A DNA stretch of 64,000 nt from JBLMXQ01 sp050257855 (GTDB lineage Bacteria > Acidobacteriota > Vicinamibacteria > Vicinamibacterales > CAVVIG01): positions 30,763 to 94,762 of the forward strand of contig JBLMXQ010000018.1 in the NCBI GenBank assembly GCA_050257855.1. Direction: 5' to 3'. Under the pieces are notes generated by a model. The model saw only the letters and a program-made list of their open reading frames with translations, did no database searches and was not told the origin of the DNA. Shown here in pieces: positions 25,870 through 33,759 of this stretch. Position numbers and translations under genes: made by a program. The first letter of the stretch is position 1; each line of letters starts with the position of its first letter.

Positions 25870-26283
25870 CTAGCGGCGCCGGGTGAGGGGGCCTTTGCCG
25901 CTGCGGGCGCCTCTCCGCCGCGCGCGGCCAGGTGGTTCGCCTTTGTGCTGGAGCGCGGACAGGCAGACATCGAGTCGATCGAAGCTCTTTTCCCAGAAGC
26001 TGCGATAGCCCTCGACCCAGGCTGCCACGTCCTTGAGCGGCGCAGCGTCGAGCCGGCACGGCCGCCATTGAGCGCGCCGCCCGCGCGCGATGAGCCCCGC
26101 CCGCTCGAGCACCTTCAGGTGCTTCGAGATCGCCGGCAGGCTCATGTCGAACGGCGCCGCGAGCTCGTTGACGGACGCCTCGCCGCCAACCAGGCGCGAC
26201 AGGATTGCGCGGCGCGTCGGGTCCGCGAGGGCGGCGAACGTGGTGCTCAGGCGATCGGCCGCGGACGCGGTGTGCGGAACCAT
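25870..26283 (-). CDS. ArsR/SdpR-type winged-helix transcriptional regulator
   Basis: 137-residue DNA-binding protein. Seen: TTFAALADPTRRAILSRLVGGEASVNELAAPFDMSLPAISKHLKVLERAGLIARGRRAQWRPCRLDAAPLKDVAAWV, shown here in parts: ADPTRRAILSRL (helices 1-2), SLPAISKHLKVLERAGLI (recognition helix and turn). No metal-binding Cys pair is visible, so it is closer to the metal-independent SdpR group, which usually sits next to an SRPBCC/AHSA1 protein; none is found here. The start at 26283 lies in an AT-rich patch (26281-26311) that may contain its promoter and operator. The C-terminal 25 residues are Arg/Gly-rich and low complexity. Confidence 0.85.
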   Translation of the reverse strand: MVPHTASAADRLSTTFAALADPTRRAILSRLVGGEASVNELAAPFDMSLPAISKHLKVLERAGLIARGRRAQWRPCRLDAAPLKDVAAWVEGYRSFWEKSFDRLDVCLSALQHKGEPPGRARRRGARSGKGPLTRRR

Positions 26284-26419
26284 CGGATTAATTATCCTGA
26301 TGGTTAAATATAGCGGACGCCCCGTTGTCAAGAGCGCGCCGGGGTCCTGCCCGCGTTCCGGCGACGCACCGGGGGTGGGCAGCGTGCGCGCCGGCCAGCA
26401 GATCAGCAGACCCGCTGGT

Positions 26420-26977
26420 TCAGGCCCGCTCATTCCCCAGATCGACGTGGATGACGTTCAGCCGATAGAACAGCGCCTGCGAGAACGCACCGGCCGCTCG
26501 CTCCGTGTCGACGTGACGGCTCGCGCCGGCGACGATGCGGACATCGGGTTCGGCGAAGGGCACTGACGAGTAAGGCACCGGCACCTGCTCGTCCAGGAAG
26601 GCAAGGAGCTGGGCTTGTGCTGCGGCAGTCAGCGCGCAGACGTCGTCGATGAACAGGGTGCCTCCGCGAGCCTGATCGAAGCGGTGGCGAAGGTCCGTGT
26701 CGATGCCGCTGCCGCCGGCAACACGGGGAACGCTCGAATGCGTCGTAGTCGCGTCGTGCTGCCCGTTGACAGGGAACGTGACGAACGGACCTCGACACCG
26801 TCCGCCGCTGGCGTGTATGAGACGGGCGCACAGGTCCCGCTGCTCGGGGTCCTCGGACGTGACCAGTACCGGCACGTGCACCTGCGCAGCCAGTCGAATG
26901 GTTTCGTCAGCCGCTCCAGTCAGCAACCCCCCCTCCACATGATCGGTCGACGAGCCGCGGGCGCGGTGACCGTTCAT
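26420..26977 (-). CDS. Sigma-54 activator-like protein without ATP-binding motif
   Basis: 185-residue protein that resembles the central AAA domain of sigma-54-dependent activators but is cut down and altered. Matching parts: VPVLVTSEDPEQRDLCARLIH (the Walker A position, where GESGTGKE has become SEDPEQRD), GGTLFIDDVCALTAAAQAQLL (Walker B region, GTLFLDE in active proteins), and DVRIVAGASRHVDTERAAGAF with FYRLNVIHVDL (sensor I and arginine-finger zone). The GAFTGA loop that touches sigma-54 is absent and there is no DNA-binding domain. AAGGAGG fixes the start at 26977, which overlaps the preceding small gene by ATGA. Likely a regulatory or decoy form rather than an activator (inference). Confidence 0.78.
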   Translation of the reverse strand: MNGHRARGSSTDHVEGGLLTGAADETIRLAAQVHVPVLVTSEDPEQRDLCARLIHASGGRCRGPFVTFPVNGQHDATTTHSSVPRVAGGSGIDTDLRHRFDQARGGTLFIDDVCALTAAAQAQLLAFLDEQVPVPYSSVPFAEPDVRIVAGASRHVDTERAAGAFSQALFYRLNVIHVDLGNERA

Positions 26978-27168
26978 ACGGCCTCCTTCTCCTCCGGCCG
27001 AATGAGGCAATCGACATGGGCCCTGGCCAATCGCGGCCGCGGGCAATCGACGCGTCCATTCATCAGCCGCGAGTACATGTCGCCGACCGACCGCCAAAGA
27101 GACTTCGCGTCGACGAGGAACTCCACAAGCCCCGGTCCGTCACTCGACGCGAGGCTGGGTCCTCCCAT
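26974..27168 (-). CDS. Small protein coupled to the sigma-54-like gene
   Basis: 64-residue protein of unknown function. Seen: VEFLVDAKSLWRSVGDMYSRLM, an amphipathic helical part, then a polar, Cys-containing tail (RVDCPRPRLARAHVDCLIRPEE). GGAGG five bases before the ATG at 27168 fixes the start; its TGA overlaps the ATG of the next gene in the form ATGA, evidence that both are translated and coupled. Found in other Acidobacteria as short unknown proteins, to my recollection; no domain is recognised. Confidence 0.6.
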   Translation of the reverse strand: MGGPSLASSDGPGLVEFLVDAKSLWRSVGDMYSRLMNGRVDCPRPRLARAHVDCLIRPEEKEAV

Positions 27169-27238
27169 GAGCACCTCCGACACGTTCCAGGAGACGCGCG
27201 CCGCAGACCGCGCATCGCGGATCACCCGGGCGGACGGC

Positions 27239-27538
27239 CTACAAGCTGTCTTCCTTGCGAACGCGCGCCTGGGGCGCGGTCTGTGTCCGGTACGTTTCGA
27301 GGAGGCGATGGGTGCCCTTCTCGCTGTACCACACGTCGACCGCGTGTAATCGAGCGAAGCTGCGCGCAAGCCGGACGGCTTCATCCCGCGAAGCGCTGAA
27401 CTGGACGATTCCCGGCAACTGGCGGACGCTGTAGCGGGCGGCGGCCCTCGGGTCCCTCGTCACGACGATGTCGCCGTCCTGCGCGACGGGCCCGGCCGGC
27501 GGGCGGCGGGAGTCGCTCACGGATTTGTGTTCAGGCAC
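27239..27538 (-). CDS. Small hypothetical protein (DUF2188-like)
   Basis: 99-residue protein. After a polar N-terminus comes VVTRDPRAAARYSVRQL, a strand-turn pattern, and then EAVRLARSFARLHAVDVWYSE with KGTHRLLETYR. The helix of aromatic/Ala spacing followed by VDVWYSE and a final strand is like the short DUF2188/DUF2188-like fold, which I consider possible but not proven. GTG at 27538 preceded by AAGGG is used. It belongs to the minus-strand run of the signalling island and starts 66 bases after the receiver gene. Confidence 0.5.
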   Translation of the reverse strand: MPEHKSVSDSRRPPAGPVAQDGDIVVTRDPRAAARYSVRQLPGIVQFSASRDEAVRLARSFARLHAVDVWYSEKGTHRLLETYRTQTAPQARVRKEDSL

Positions 27539-27604
27539 TTCAGCCCTTCAGCCTGTGCCGGTCCGACATCAGTAAACCATTAGCGCGCGCCGAGGGTCGT
27601 GCCG

Positions 27605-28045
27605 TCAATCAGGGCGGACGGAAGCGGCCGGCCCGGAAAGCTCCATCGTCCGGCTCCGCCGGCGCAGAACCCGTCGCAACGACTTCAGAACCGTCTCAGG
27701 CAGACACGGTTTCATCAGGACGGCGGCGAACCTGCGGTCGCGGAGGGCGAGCAGGTGCTCGGGCAGGCAGGTGCTGAACGCAATCACGGGAGTGCGGCTG
27801 GTTTCCGGCATGGCGCGAATGGCATCGGACAGCTCGAAACCGTCCATCCCCGGCAGGCGGAGGCAGGTGATGACCGCGTCCGGCGCGCGGCCGCGCATCA
27901 CACGCAGCGCGTCGACGGACAGAGGTACAGCCGTCACGTGAACGCCGGCCCACTTGAAATAGGCGGCGTACAGCTCCCGCGAATCGTCGTGCGGGTCGAC
28001 CATCACGATGCGACAGGTCCGACGACGCCGACGGGATCTGTGCAT
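27605..28045 (-). CDS. Response-regulator receiver with Cys at the phospho-acceptor site
   Basis: 146-residue stand-alone receiver. Seen: Arg-rich N-terminus, acidic pocket VDPHDDSRELY (Asp17, Asp20, Asp21), the beta-3 motif VITCLRLPGMDGFEL where Cys61 stands in place of the phosphorylated Asp, and AAVLMKPCLPE with the conserved Lys-Pro at the C-terminus. So phosphorylation by a histidine kinase is not expected; the protein may be a constitutive, redox-sensitive or decoy receiver. GGGGAG before ATG 28045 fixes the start. It lies between two small unknown genes and the NarL/kinase pair. Confidence 0.85.
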   Translation of the reverse strand: MHRSRRRRRTCRIVMVDPHDDSRELYAAYFKWAGVHVTAVPLSVDALRVMRGRAPDAVITCLRLPGMDGFELSDAIRAMPETSRTPVIAFSTCLPEHLLALRDRRFAAVLMKPCLPETVLKSLRRVLRRRSRTMELSGPAASVRPD

Positions 28046-28185
28046 GGGCTCCCCACCGGGCGTTGCCTGAATCGCGGGACGTTTCCTCTGATGGAGGATG
28101 AGCCGATGATGAAGCCCGTCGGTGCCGTGGTCAATCGGGGCCGGCGGAGCCGTCCGATAGGGAAAACCCCATCCAGATCCTCAGG

Positions 28186-28842
28186 TCAGAGCCGCTCGGT
28201 CCACGTGGTGGCGAATCGAATCAGCTCCGTCGCGTCCTTGAGGCCCAGCTTCGCTTTCATGTTCGAGCGGTAGGTCTCGATCGTCTTCGTGCTGACGCGC
28301 AGGCGGTCGGCGATGGCGGCCGTGCTCAGGCCCCGCCCGATCATCTCGAAGACCTCGAGCTCGCGGTCTGTCAGGCTGCTGAGACTGTCACCGGTCATCG
28401 AGGCGGTGCGGCCGAGCCGCTCGAGGAGGCGCTGCGACATGTGCCTGCTGACGAACAGCCGGCCCGCAAGCACCTCCCGGATGGCGTGAATCAGGCCGTC
28501 GACCGCCTCCTGTTTCATGATGTAGCCGGAGGCTCCGGCGCGCAACGCGCGTTCCGCGAACAGCGCTTCGTCGTGCATGGACAGAACCAGCACCCGCATG
28601 TCCGGAGCGGCTTCGCGGAGCAATCGGATCAGGTCGAGGCCGCTTCCATCCTTGAGCGAGAGATCCACGATCGCCAGATCGGGCTTCGACTTCACGAGCT
28701 GAAGCGCCGCCTGGACCGAGTCGGCCTCGCCGCAAATCGTGAGTTGGGGCTCTGCGGCGATCATCTGGCGGATGCCGAGCCGCACAATCGGGTGATCGTC
28801 GACCACGAGGATGCGTGCGGCAGGTGCTGAATCGGGCCTCAT
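28186..28842 (-). CDS. NarL/LuxR-family response regulator
   Basis: 218-residue DNA-binding regulator. Seen: receiver about 9-125 with phospho-acceptor Asp60 (LAIVDLSLKDGSGLD), acidic pair VVDDHP and Lys in GYIMKQEAVDGL; then a LuxR-type helix-turn-helix about 150-218 (LTDRELEVFEMIGRGLSTAAIADRL and STKTIETYRSNMKAKLGL). Its start overlaps the end of the large hybrid kinase by ATGA (28839-28842), so the two are a cognate pair. Targets cannot be read from this sequence. Confidence 0.93.
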   Translation of the reverse strand: MRPDSAPAARILVVDDHPIVRLGIRQMIAAEPQLTICGEADSVQAALQLVKSKPDLAIVDLSLKDGSGLDLIRLLREAAPDMRVLVLSMHDEALFAERALRAGASGYIMKQEAVDGLIHAIREVLAGRLFVSRHMSQRLLERLGRTASMTGDSLSSLTDRELEVFEMIGRGLSTAAIADRLRVSTKTIETYRSNMKAKLGLKDATELIRFATTWTERL

Positions 28843-31800
28843 GGAATCGCCCCCGGATTGGCCAGCACGGGCTTGTCGCGCAGCGTACAGACGACCACGG
28901 TTCCGCCTTCCGAACCGGGCTGAACCGATAACAGAGCGCCGATGGACGTCGCCCGGTAGCGCATGATGCGCATCCCCAGGCCGTCCCTGCTCGATGCGTC
29001 CTTCGCGATCCCGACACCGTCGTCGGCGATGCGCAATTTCGTCAGGCCGGGCAGAGCGCTGATCTCGATTCTAATCGTGCGTGCGTGCGAGTGCTTCACC
29101 GCGTTGGTGACGGCTTCCTGCGCGATACGGTACAGCTGTGTCGCGACTTCTGTGTCGCGGATCGCGCCGGGCAGCTCGCCTTCGACCTGCACGCGAACCT
29201 TGTGGAAGGCCTCGGTCGTGACCGCGAGCTCGCGCAGTGCCGGCAGCAGAGCCTCGGGATCGATTTCGACCGGGAACAGGCCACGCGACAGCTGCCGCAC
29301 CTGCTCGAGGGCGAGTTGTGCCTGCTCGGCGATCTGGCGGGCGGCGTCGGCTCCAGGCGGGCTCGCGGCCGCCAGCTGCTGGCGCAGACCGGTGCTGAGC
29401 ATGCCCAGGCCGGTCAGCGTCTGGCCGAGCGAGTCGTGCAGCGTGTGGAGCAGACCCTGTTGTTCGCGCCAGACGAGATCCGCCATCTGCGCGGTCGCGC
29501 GCTCCCGCTCCACGACCTTGCCGATCTGGGCGCTGAGGTCGTTCATCAGATTCTCGAGCAGCTCGTTCGGCTCGTGCGGCTGATCCGAGAACAGCTCCAG
29601 CACCGCAATGACCTCGCGTCCGAATCGAATCGGCAACACGGCCGCCGCTTTCAGGCCGGCCTCGCCGGCGCTCTTGCGGCGAAACGGGAGCGCTTCGAGA
29701 AGCCGCTCCTGGCCATTCACCCAGACCGGTGCGCCGTCCGCGTACACGCGACCGGGAAGGGACTGACCGCGTCCATAGCGCTGGCGCTCGGAGGCGCCGG
29801 TGAACGATCGAAAGCGGTCGTCGTCGAAGCTGCTGACCGCCGGGACGATCGCATCGGGGGTGTCTCGATCGGGCAGGTAGACGAAACCAACCTGCCAGTG
29901 CTGGCTCTCGCGTATGCGGTTCAACACGAGGTGGAGGGCTTCGTCCCAGCTCGGGGCGTCGTTGAGCGCCCGGGTCGCGTCGTGCATGAGCATCAACCAG
30001 CTCGTGCGCTCGCTGACGCGTTCCTCCAGCGTCTGATTCAACCGGCGCAGCTCGTCCCGGGTCCGCCGGAGCTCGTGCTCCGTCTGCTTGAGCGTCGTCA
30101 CGTCCACCAGCGTCAGGACGACGCCCTGCACGTGCTGGTCCGCCGTGCGGTACGGGAGCATGCGGACCAGATACTGTGTCCCGTCCTGCGCGGCCACCTC
30201 TTTCTCAATCGGCGCACAATCGCTGAGCACGGCGCGCGCGTCGCGCGCCAGGTCCGTGTCGACCAGGTTCGTGGCCAGGTGGGCGATGGGGCGCCCGAGA
30301 TCGGACGGCAGCAGATTGAGGAGGTGGGTGGCGGCGGTCGTGAAGCGCTTGATGCGGAAGTCGTTGTCCACGAAAACCGTCGCGATGTCGGTGCTCACGA
30401 GCAGATTCGCCAGATCGTCGTTCAAAGCCGTGAGCTGCAGCACTTTTTCCTGGAGCTGCCCGTTCAGCGTGGTCAGCTCCTCGTTCATCGACTGCAATTC
30501 CTCCCGCGACGTCACGAGCTCTTCGTTGGTCGACTGCAGCTCCTCATTCATCGAGAGGATTTCTTCGTTGGCGGCCTTCAGCTCCTCGTTGCCGCTCTCG
30601 AGCTGCTCGATCAGGTGCTGCTGATCCCTTTTCGTGGCGCGACGTTCGGCCTCGAGCTTGCGAGTCAGGTTCGACGATCTGCCAGAGGGCGGCGTCTTCA
30701 CGACCGGCATCGGCAGCTCCTCGAAGATCATGAACCAGAGGTTCTCGACCGTTCGCGGGACGCGGACTGGCCGGACCGTGATGTACAGCGTCGAGCGGCC
30801 CTTCTGGCGTTTGAAGTCGAGGGTCCGGTATACCTTCGCGCGGTTGTGTCTGACCGCATCGTGCAGTACCGCTCGAACGGACGGCTTCAACGCGTCTCGG
30901 GCGAGGGCCAGGACGTCGAGCGTGGCCTCGCCGGTCGGGAGGCGGATGTACCGGTCCATGGGTCCGTAGAACCGGACGATCTCGCCGGTGCGCCGCACGA
31001 CGACCGCTGCAGGCGCGAAGTGCTCCAGCAGCTGCTGATCCGCCAGCGCAGCGACCGCCGGCTCGGTCATCGGCTTCCGGGTTTCGCGACCGGGGCCCTC
31101 GCTGGCCAGCCGGGGCACGGGAAATTCCAGGGGCAGGTGTCTGACGGGTCCCAGCCGCTGGAAGATGCGGTGGCTCCTGGACACCGGCGCAAACAGATCG
31201 TCGTGCGGGCCGACGCCCTCCGCGCTCCCGAGAAAGAGGTACCCGCCACGGTTCAGCGCGAAGTGAAATAGAGCCACCAGCTTCTGCTGAATCTCGGGCT
31301 CCAGGTAAATCAGCACGTTGCGGCAGCTCACCAGATCCAACTTCGAGAACGGCGGGTCGCTGATGAGGTTCTGTGCCGCGAACGTCACGCTCTGGCGGAT
31401 CGACTTGGCGATCACGTAGCGATGGTCCTCGTGCGTGAAGAAGCGATGCAGGCGCTCCGGCGTCACATCGAGTGCGATGCTCTCGGGATAGGCGCCGCCA
31501 CGGGCGATTTCCAACGCGTGCTCGTCCACGTCCGTGGCGAAGATCTGCACGCGGCACGCGGACTGCGCAGCGGCGATCTGCTCGGCGAACACGATGGCGA
31601 CCGAGTACGCTTCCTCCCCGGTGGAACACCCCGGTACCCAGACTCGGATCGACCGGTCGGGGTCGCGCCCGGTCAGGAGTTGCGCCACGACCGTGCGGCC
31701 GAGCGCATCGAAGGCGGCCGGATCCCTGAAGAACGACGTGACGCCGATCAGCAGGTCCCTCAAGAGCTGATCCGCTTCCGCCGGGTGCGAGCGCACGAAG

Positions 31801-32648
31801 TCGGCGTACTTCGTCGCGTTGTCGAACTGCTGCAGCCCCATGCGCCGTTCGATTCGCCGCCGGATCGTCCCCTTCTTGTACCCTCGAAAATCGTACTTCG
31901 TCCGTGCACGCAGGACCGTGAGGATCCCGGACAGGTCGTCCAGAGCCTTCGTTTCGGCGGCCGCCGGCACGACACGACGCTGTCCGTTGCCCCGAACGTG
32001 CTCGAGCAGCGCCCCCGGCATCTTTTCGGGCGGCAGCACCAGATCGACGAGGCCTGCGGCGATTGCACCGCTCGGCATTCCCGGCTGCGACGCCGTCTCC
32101 GGCGCCTGCGCCATCACCATCCCGCCTTCCGCCTTGACCGCGCGGGCCCCGAGAGTGCCTTCCGTTCCGGTGCCCGAGAGCACGATAGCGACCGCTCGGT
32201 CGCCCTGGTCTTCGGCAAGCGATCGGAAGAAATGGTCGATGGAGCCGCGCAGGCCGCGTCGATCGACCACCTCCTCCACGTGGAGGAGTCCCTGTTCCAG
32301 GGTCAGCGTGCGGTTCGGGGGAATGATGTAGACGTGATCCGCCTCGAGCGGCTGCCGGTCCCGCGCTGCTTCAACGCTGAGAGCCGTTGCCCTTGCCAGA
32401 AGCTCCGGCATGAGGCTCTCGTGCGTTGGATCGAGATGGACGACGACGACGAAGACGAGACCGCTCTTCGGGGGCATGGCCCCGAAGAAGGCCTTGAGTG
32501 CCTCGAGCCCGCCCGCCGACGCCCCGATGCCGACCACGGGAGCGTGTCGCGGATCGATGGCAGTCGCCGCGTGGGCGCCGGTACCCGCGGACGGGTCGCC
32601 GGGCCGCGAAGCGGAAACCGGACCGTTGCGTTTGCCTCTGGGCGACAT
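28839..32648 (-). CDS. CheB-CheR-PAS-GAF-histidine kinase fusion
   Basis: 1269-residue cytosolic sensor kinase. Domains in order: CheB methylesterase about 38-215 (catalytic Ser44 in GIGASAGGLEAL, VVVVHLDPTHESLM); CheR methyltransferase about 240-495 (VWVPGCSTGEEAYSVAI is the SAM site, YLEPEIQQKLVALFH at the end); a first PAS-like segment about 540-640; a long coiled coil about 660-740 with repeats of NEELxxxNEEL; PAS about 750-870; GAF about 905-1060; HisKA_3 about 1070-1130 (LLHTLHDSLGQTLTGLGML); and HATPase about 1165-1255 (EAVTNAVKHSH, DDGVGIAKDASSRDGLGMRI). Known architecture of CheB/CheR-PAS kinases in soil bacteria; the signal is unknown. No receptor gene is nearby. Confidence 0.92.
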   Translation of the reverse strand: MSPRGKRNGPVSASRPGDPSAGTGAHAATAIDPRHAPVVGIGASAGGLEALKAFFGAMPPKSGLVFVVVVHLDPTHESLMPELLARATALSVEAARDRQPLEADHVYIIPPNRTLTLEQGLLHVEEVVDRRGLRGSIDHFFRSLAEDQGDRAVAIVLSGTGTEGTLGARAVKAEGGMVMAQAPETASQPGMPSGAIAAGLVDLVLPPEKMPGALLEHVRGNGQRRVVPAAAETKALDDLSGILTVLRARTKYDFRGYKKGTIRRRIERRMGLQQFDNATKYADFVRSHPAEADQLLRDLLIGVTSFFRDPAAFDALGRTVVAQLLTGRDPDRSIRVWVPGCSTGEEAYSVAIVFAEQIAAAQSACRVQIFATDVDEHALEIARGGAYPESIALDVTPERLHRFFTHEDHRYVIAKSIRQSVTFAAQNLISDPPFSKLDLVSCRNVLIYLEPEIQQKLVALFHFALNRGGYLFLGSAEGVGPHDDLFAPVSRSHRIFQRLGPVRHLPLEFPVPRLASEGPGRETRKPMTEPAVAALADQQLLEHFAPAAVVVRRTGEIVRFYGPMDRYIRLPTGEATLDVLALARDALKPSVRAVLHDAVRHNRAKVYRTLDFKRQKGRSTLYITVRPVRVPRTVENLWFMIFEELPMPVVKTPPSGRSSNLTRKLEAERRATKRDQQHLIEQLESGNEELKAANEEILSMNEELQSTNEELVTSREELQSMNEELTTLNGQLQEKVLQLTALNDDLANLLVSTDIATVFVDNDFRIKRFTTAATHLLNLLPSDLGRPIAHLATNLVDTDLARDARAVLSDCAPIEKEVAAQDGTQYLVRMLPYRTADQHVQGVVLTLVDVTTLKQTEHELRRTRDELRRLNQTLEERVSERTSWLMLMHDATRALNDAPSWDEALHLVLNRIRESQHWQVGFVYLPDRDTPDAIVPAVSSFDDDRFRSFTGASERQRYGRGQSLPGRVYADGAPVWVNGQERLLEALPFRRKSAGEAGLKAAAVLPIRFGREVIAVLELFSDQPHEPNELLENLMNDLSAQIGKVVERERATAQMADLVWREQQGLLHTLHDSLGQTLTGLGMLSTGLRQQLAAASPPGADAARQIAEQAQLALEQVRQLSRGLFPVEIDPEALLPALRELAVTTEAFHKVRVQVEGELPGAIRDTEVATQLYRIAQEAVTNAVKHSHARTIRIEISALPGLTKLRIADDGVGIAKDASSRDGLGMRIMRYRATSIGALLSVQPGSEGGTVVVCTLRDKPVLANPGAIP

Positions 32649-32833
32649 CGTGGGGAACTTCCTTCGCGGTCAGCACGAGGGGGGCCCACGGTTGAGCGCA
32701 GCACAAGGAATGTTCGCGGGCATCTTACCGCGACCGGGTGCATTCCTCCCACGAGTGGACGCGTTAGTGTGCAGGTGGAGCGCGCGAGCCTCGATACGCC
32801 TGCCATGCCGTGGCCATCGAGCACGGTATCAGT

Positions 32834-33547
32834 TCATCGTTCGGGGAGGTCTTCTGCGATCACGGCGAGCGCGTGCGGCTTCGTCAGGACGATCCTCTGG
32901 CGACCGCTCCGGACGATGCCGCGCTCTTCCCAGCCGCTGAGGATCCGGCTCACGGTGTACAGCGTGGTGCCGGTCATCTCCGCGATATCCTGACGCGAGA
33001 CCGGAAAGTCGATTTCGACGCCGGCCTCGACGCGGCGCCCGGCCTCGTGCACGAGACGGAGCAGCGTCCGCGCGACGCGCCGCTCGACGCGCTCGGTCAT
33101 GAGCTGCCGGTGCCGCCGCTGGAGATCGTGCAGGCGGCCCGACACGAAGCGGAGCGCGTTGAGGGCGATCGTGCTCTCGCTCTCGAGCAGCTGGCGCATC
33201 GCCGCGGATGTCCATGCGAGCGCGATCGACGCCTCGACCGCTTCCGCGCTGATTGGGTAGGTCGGCTCCCCGAATGCGCCGACGCCGCCGAACGCTTCAC
33301 CGGATGAGATCAGGCGGAGAACGATCTGGTGGCCTTCCGGCGTCAGCTGCGTCAGCTTGACCCGACCGCTCGTCAACACGAAGAACTCGTCGGCCTGGTC
33401 CCCTTCGTTGAAAAAGAACTCGCCGGCGCCGACCCGCTTCGTGTGGGCCAGGCCGACGATCCGCGCGAGGATGTCCGCGGCCAGGCCCTCGAAGAGCGGT
33501 ACGTTCGAGAGTCGGCGGGTGATCCCGGAAAGATCCTCGGCAGCCAT
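32834..33547 (-). CDS. Crp/Fnr-family transcriptional regulator
   Basis: 237-residue regulator. Seen: cyclic-nucleotide-binding-like barrel about 16-130 (LFEGLAADILARIVGL, FFNEGDQADEFFVLTSGRVKL, GEAFGGVGAFG), a dimer helix, and a Crp-type winged helix about 155-230 (VSRQDIAEMTGTTLYTVSRILSGW). There is no N-terminal Cys cluster, so it is not an oxygen-sensing Fnr; the effector may be a nucleotide or another small ligand. The phosphate-binding-cassette Arg is not clearly conserved. It is upstream of the hybrid kinase, 185 bases away, and may be in the same run. Confidence 0.9.
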   Translation of the reverse strand: MAAEDLSGITRRLSNVPLFEGLAADILARIVGLAHTKRVGAGEFFFNEGDQADEFFVLTSGRVKLTQLTPEGHQIVLRLISSGEAFGGVGAFGEPTYPISAEAVEASIALAWTSAAMRQLLESESTIALNALRFVSGRLHDLQRRHRQLMTERVERRVARTLLRLVHEAGRRVEAGVEIDFPVSRQDIAEMTGTTLYTVSRILSGWEERGIVRSGRQRIVLTKPHALAVIAEDLPER

Positions 33548-33560
33548 CGCGGTTCGTCCG

Positions 33561-33683
33561 TCAGCTCACGTGCAACCGGTCCATGACCACCTGCACGATA
33601 TCGCCGGGCAGGAGCGAGCCGTCGCCGTCCGCGACGTGCAGCACCGTGCCTCGCGCGCCGCAGGTCACGCAGATCGGGTGCAT
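33561..33683 (-). CDS. Possible 40-residue CxxC protein
   Basis: Minus-strand frame from ATG 33683 to TGA 33561, reading MHPICVTCGARGTVLHVADG then a hydrophobic/basic end (IVQVVMDRLHVS). The CxxC and the beta-like sequence look protein-like; it ends 13 bases before the Crp start. No Shine-Dalgarno is visible, so the call is tentative. Confidence 0.35.
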   Translation of the reverse strand: MHPICVTCGARGTVLHVADGDGSLLPGDIVQVVMDRLHVS

Positions 33684-33759
33684 GGCTGGAAGATTATCGC
33701 CTTTTCGCTCGATTCAGAATCATCGGGTCCGCTCGCGCGCCGTGCGGCATACTTCCGTC

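Noticed and set aside
29085..31271. Plus-strand frame of 728 codons
   Set aside because: Shadow of the CheB-CheR-kinase gene on the other strand.
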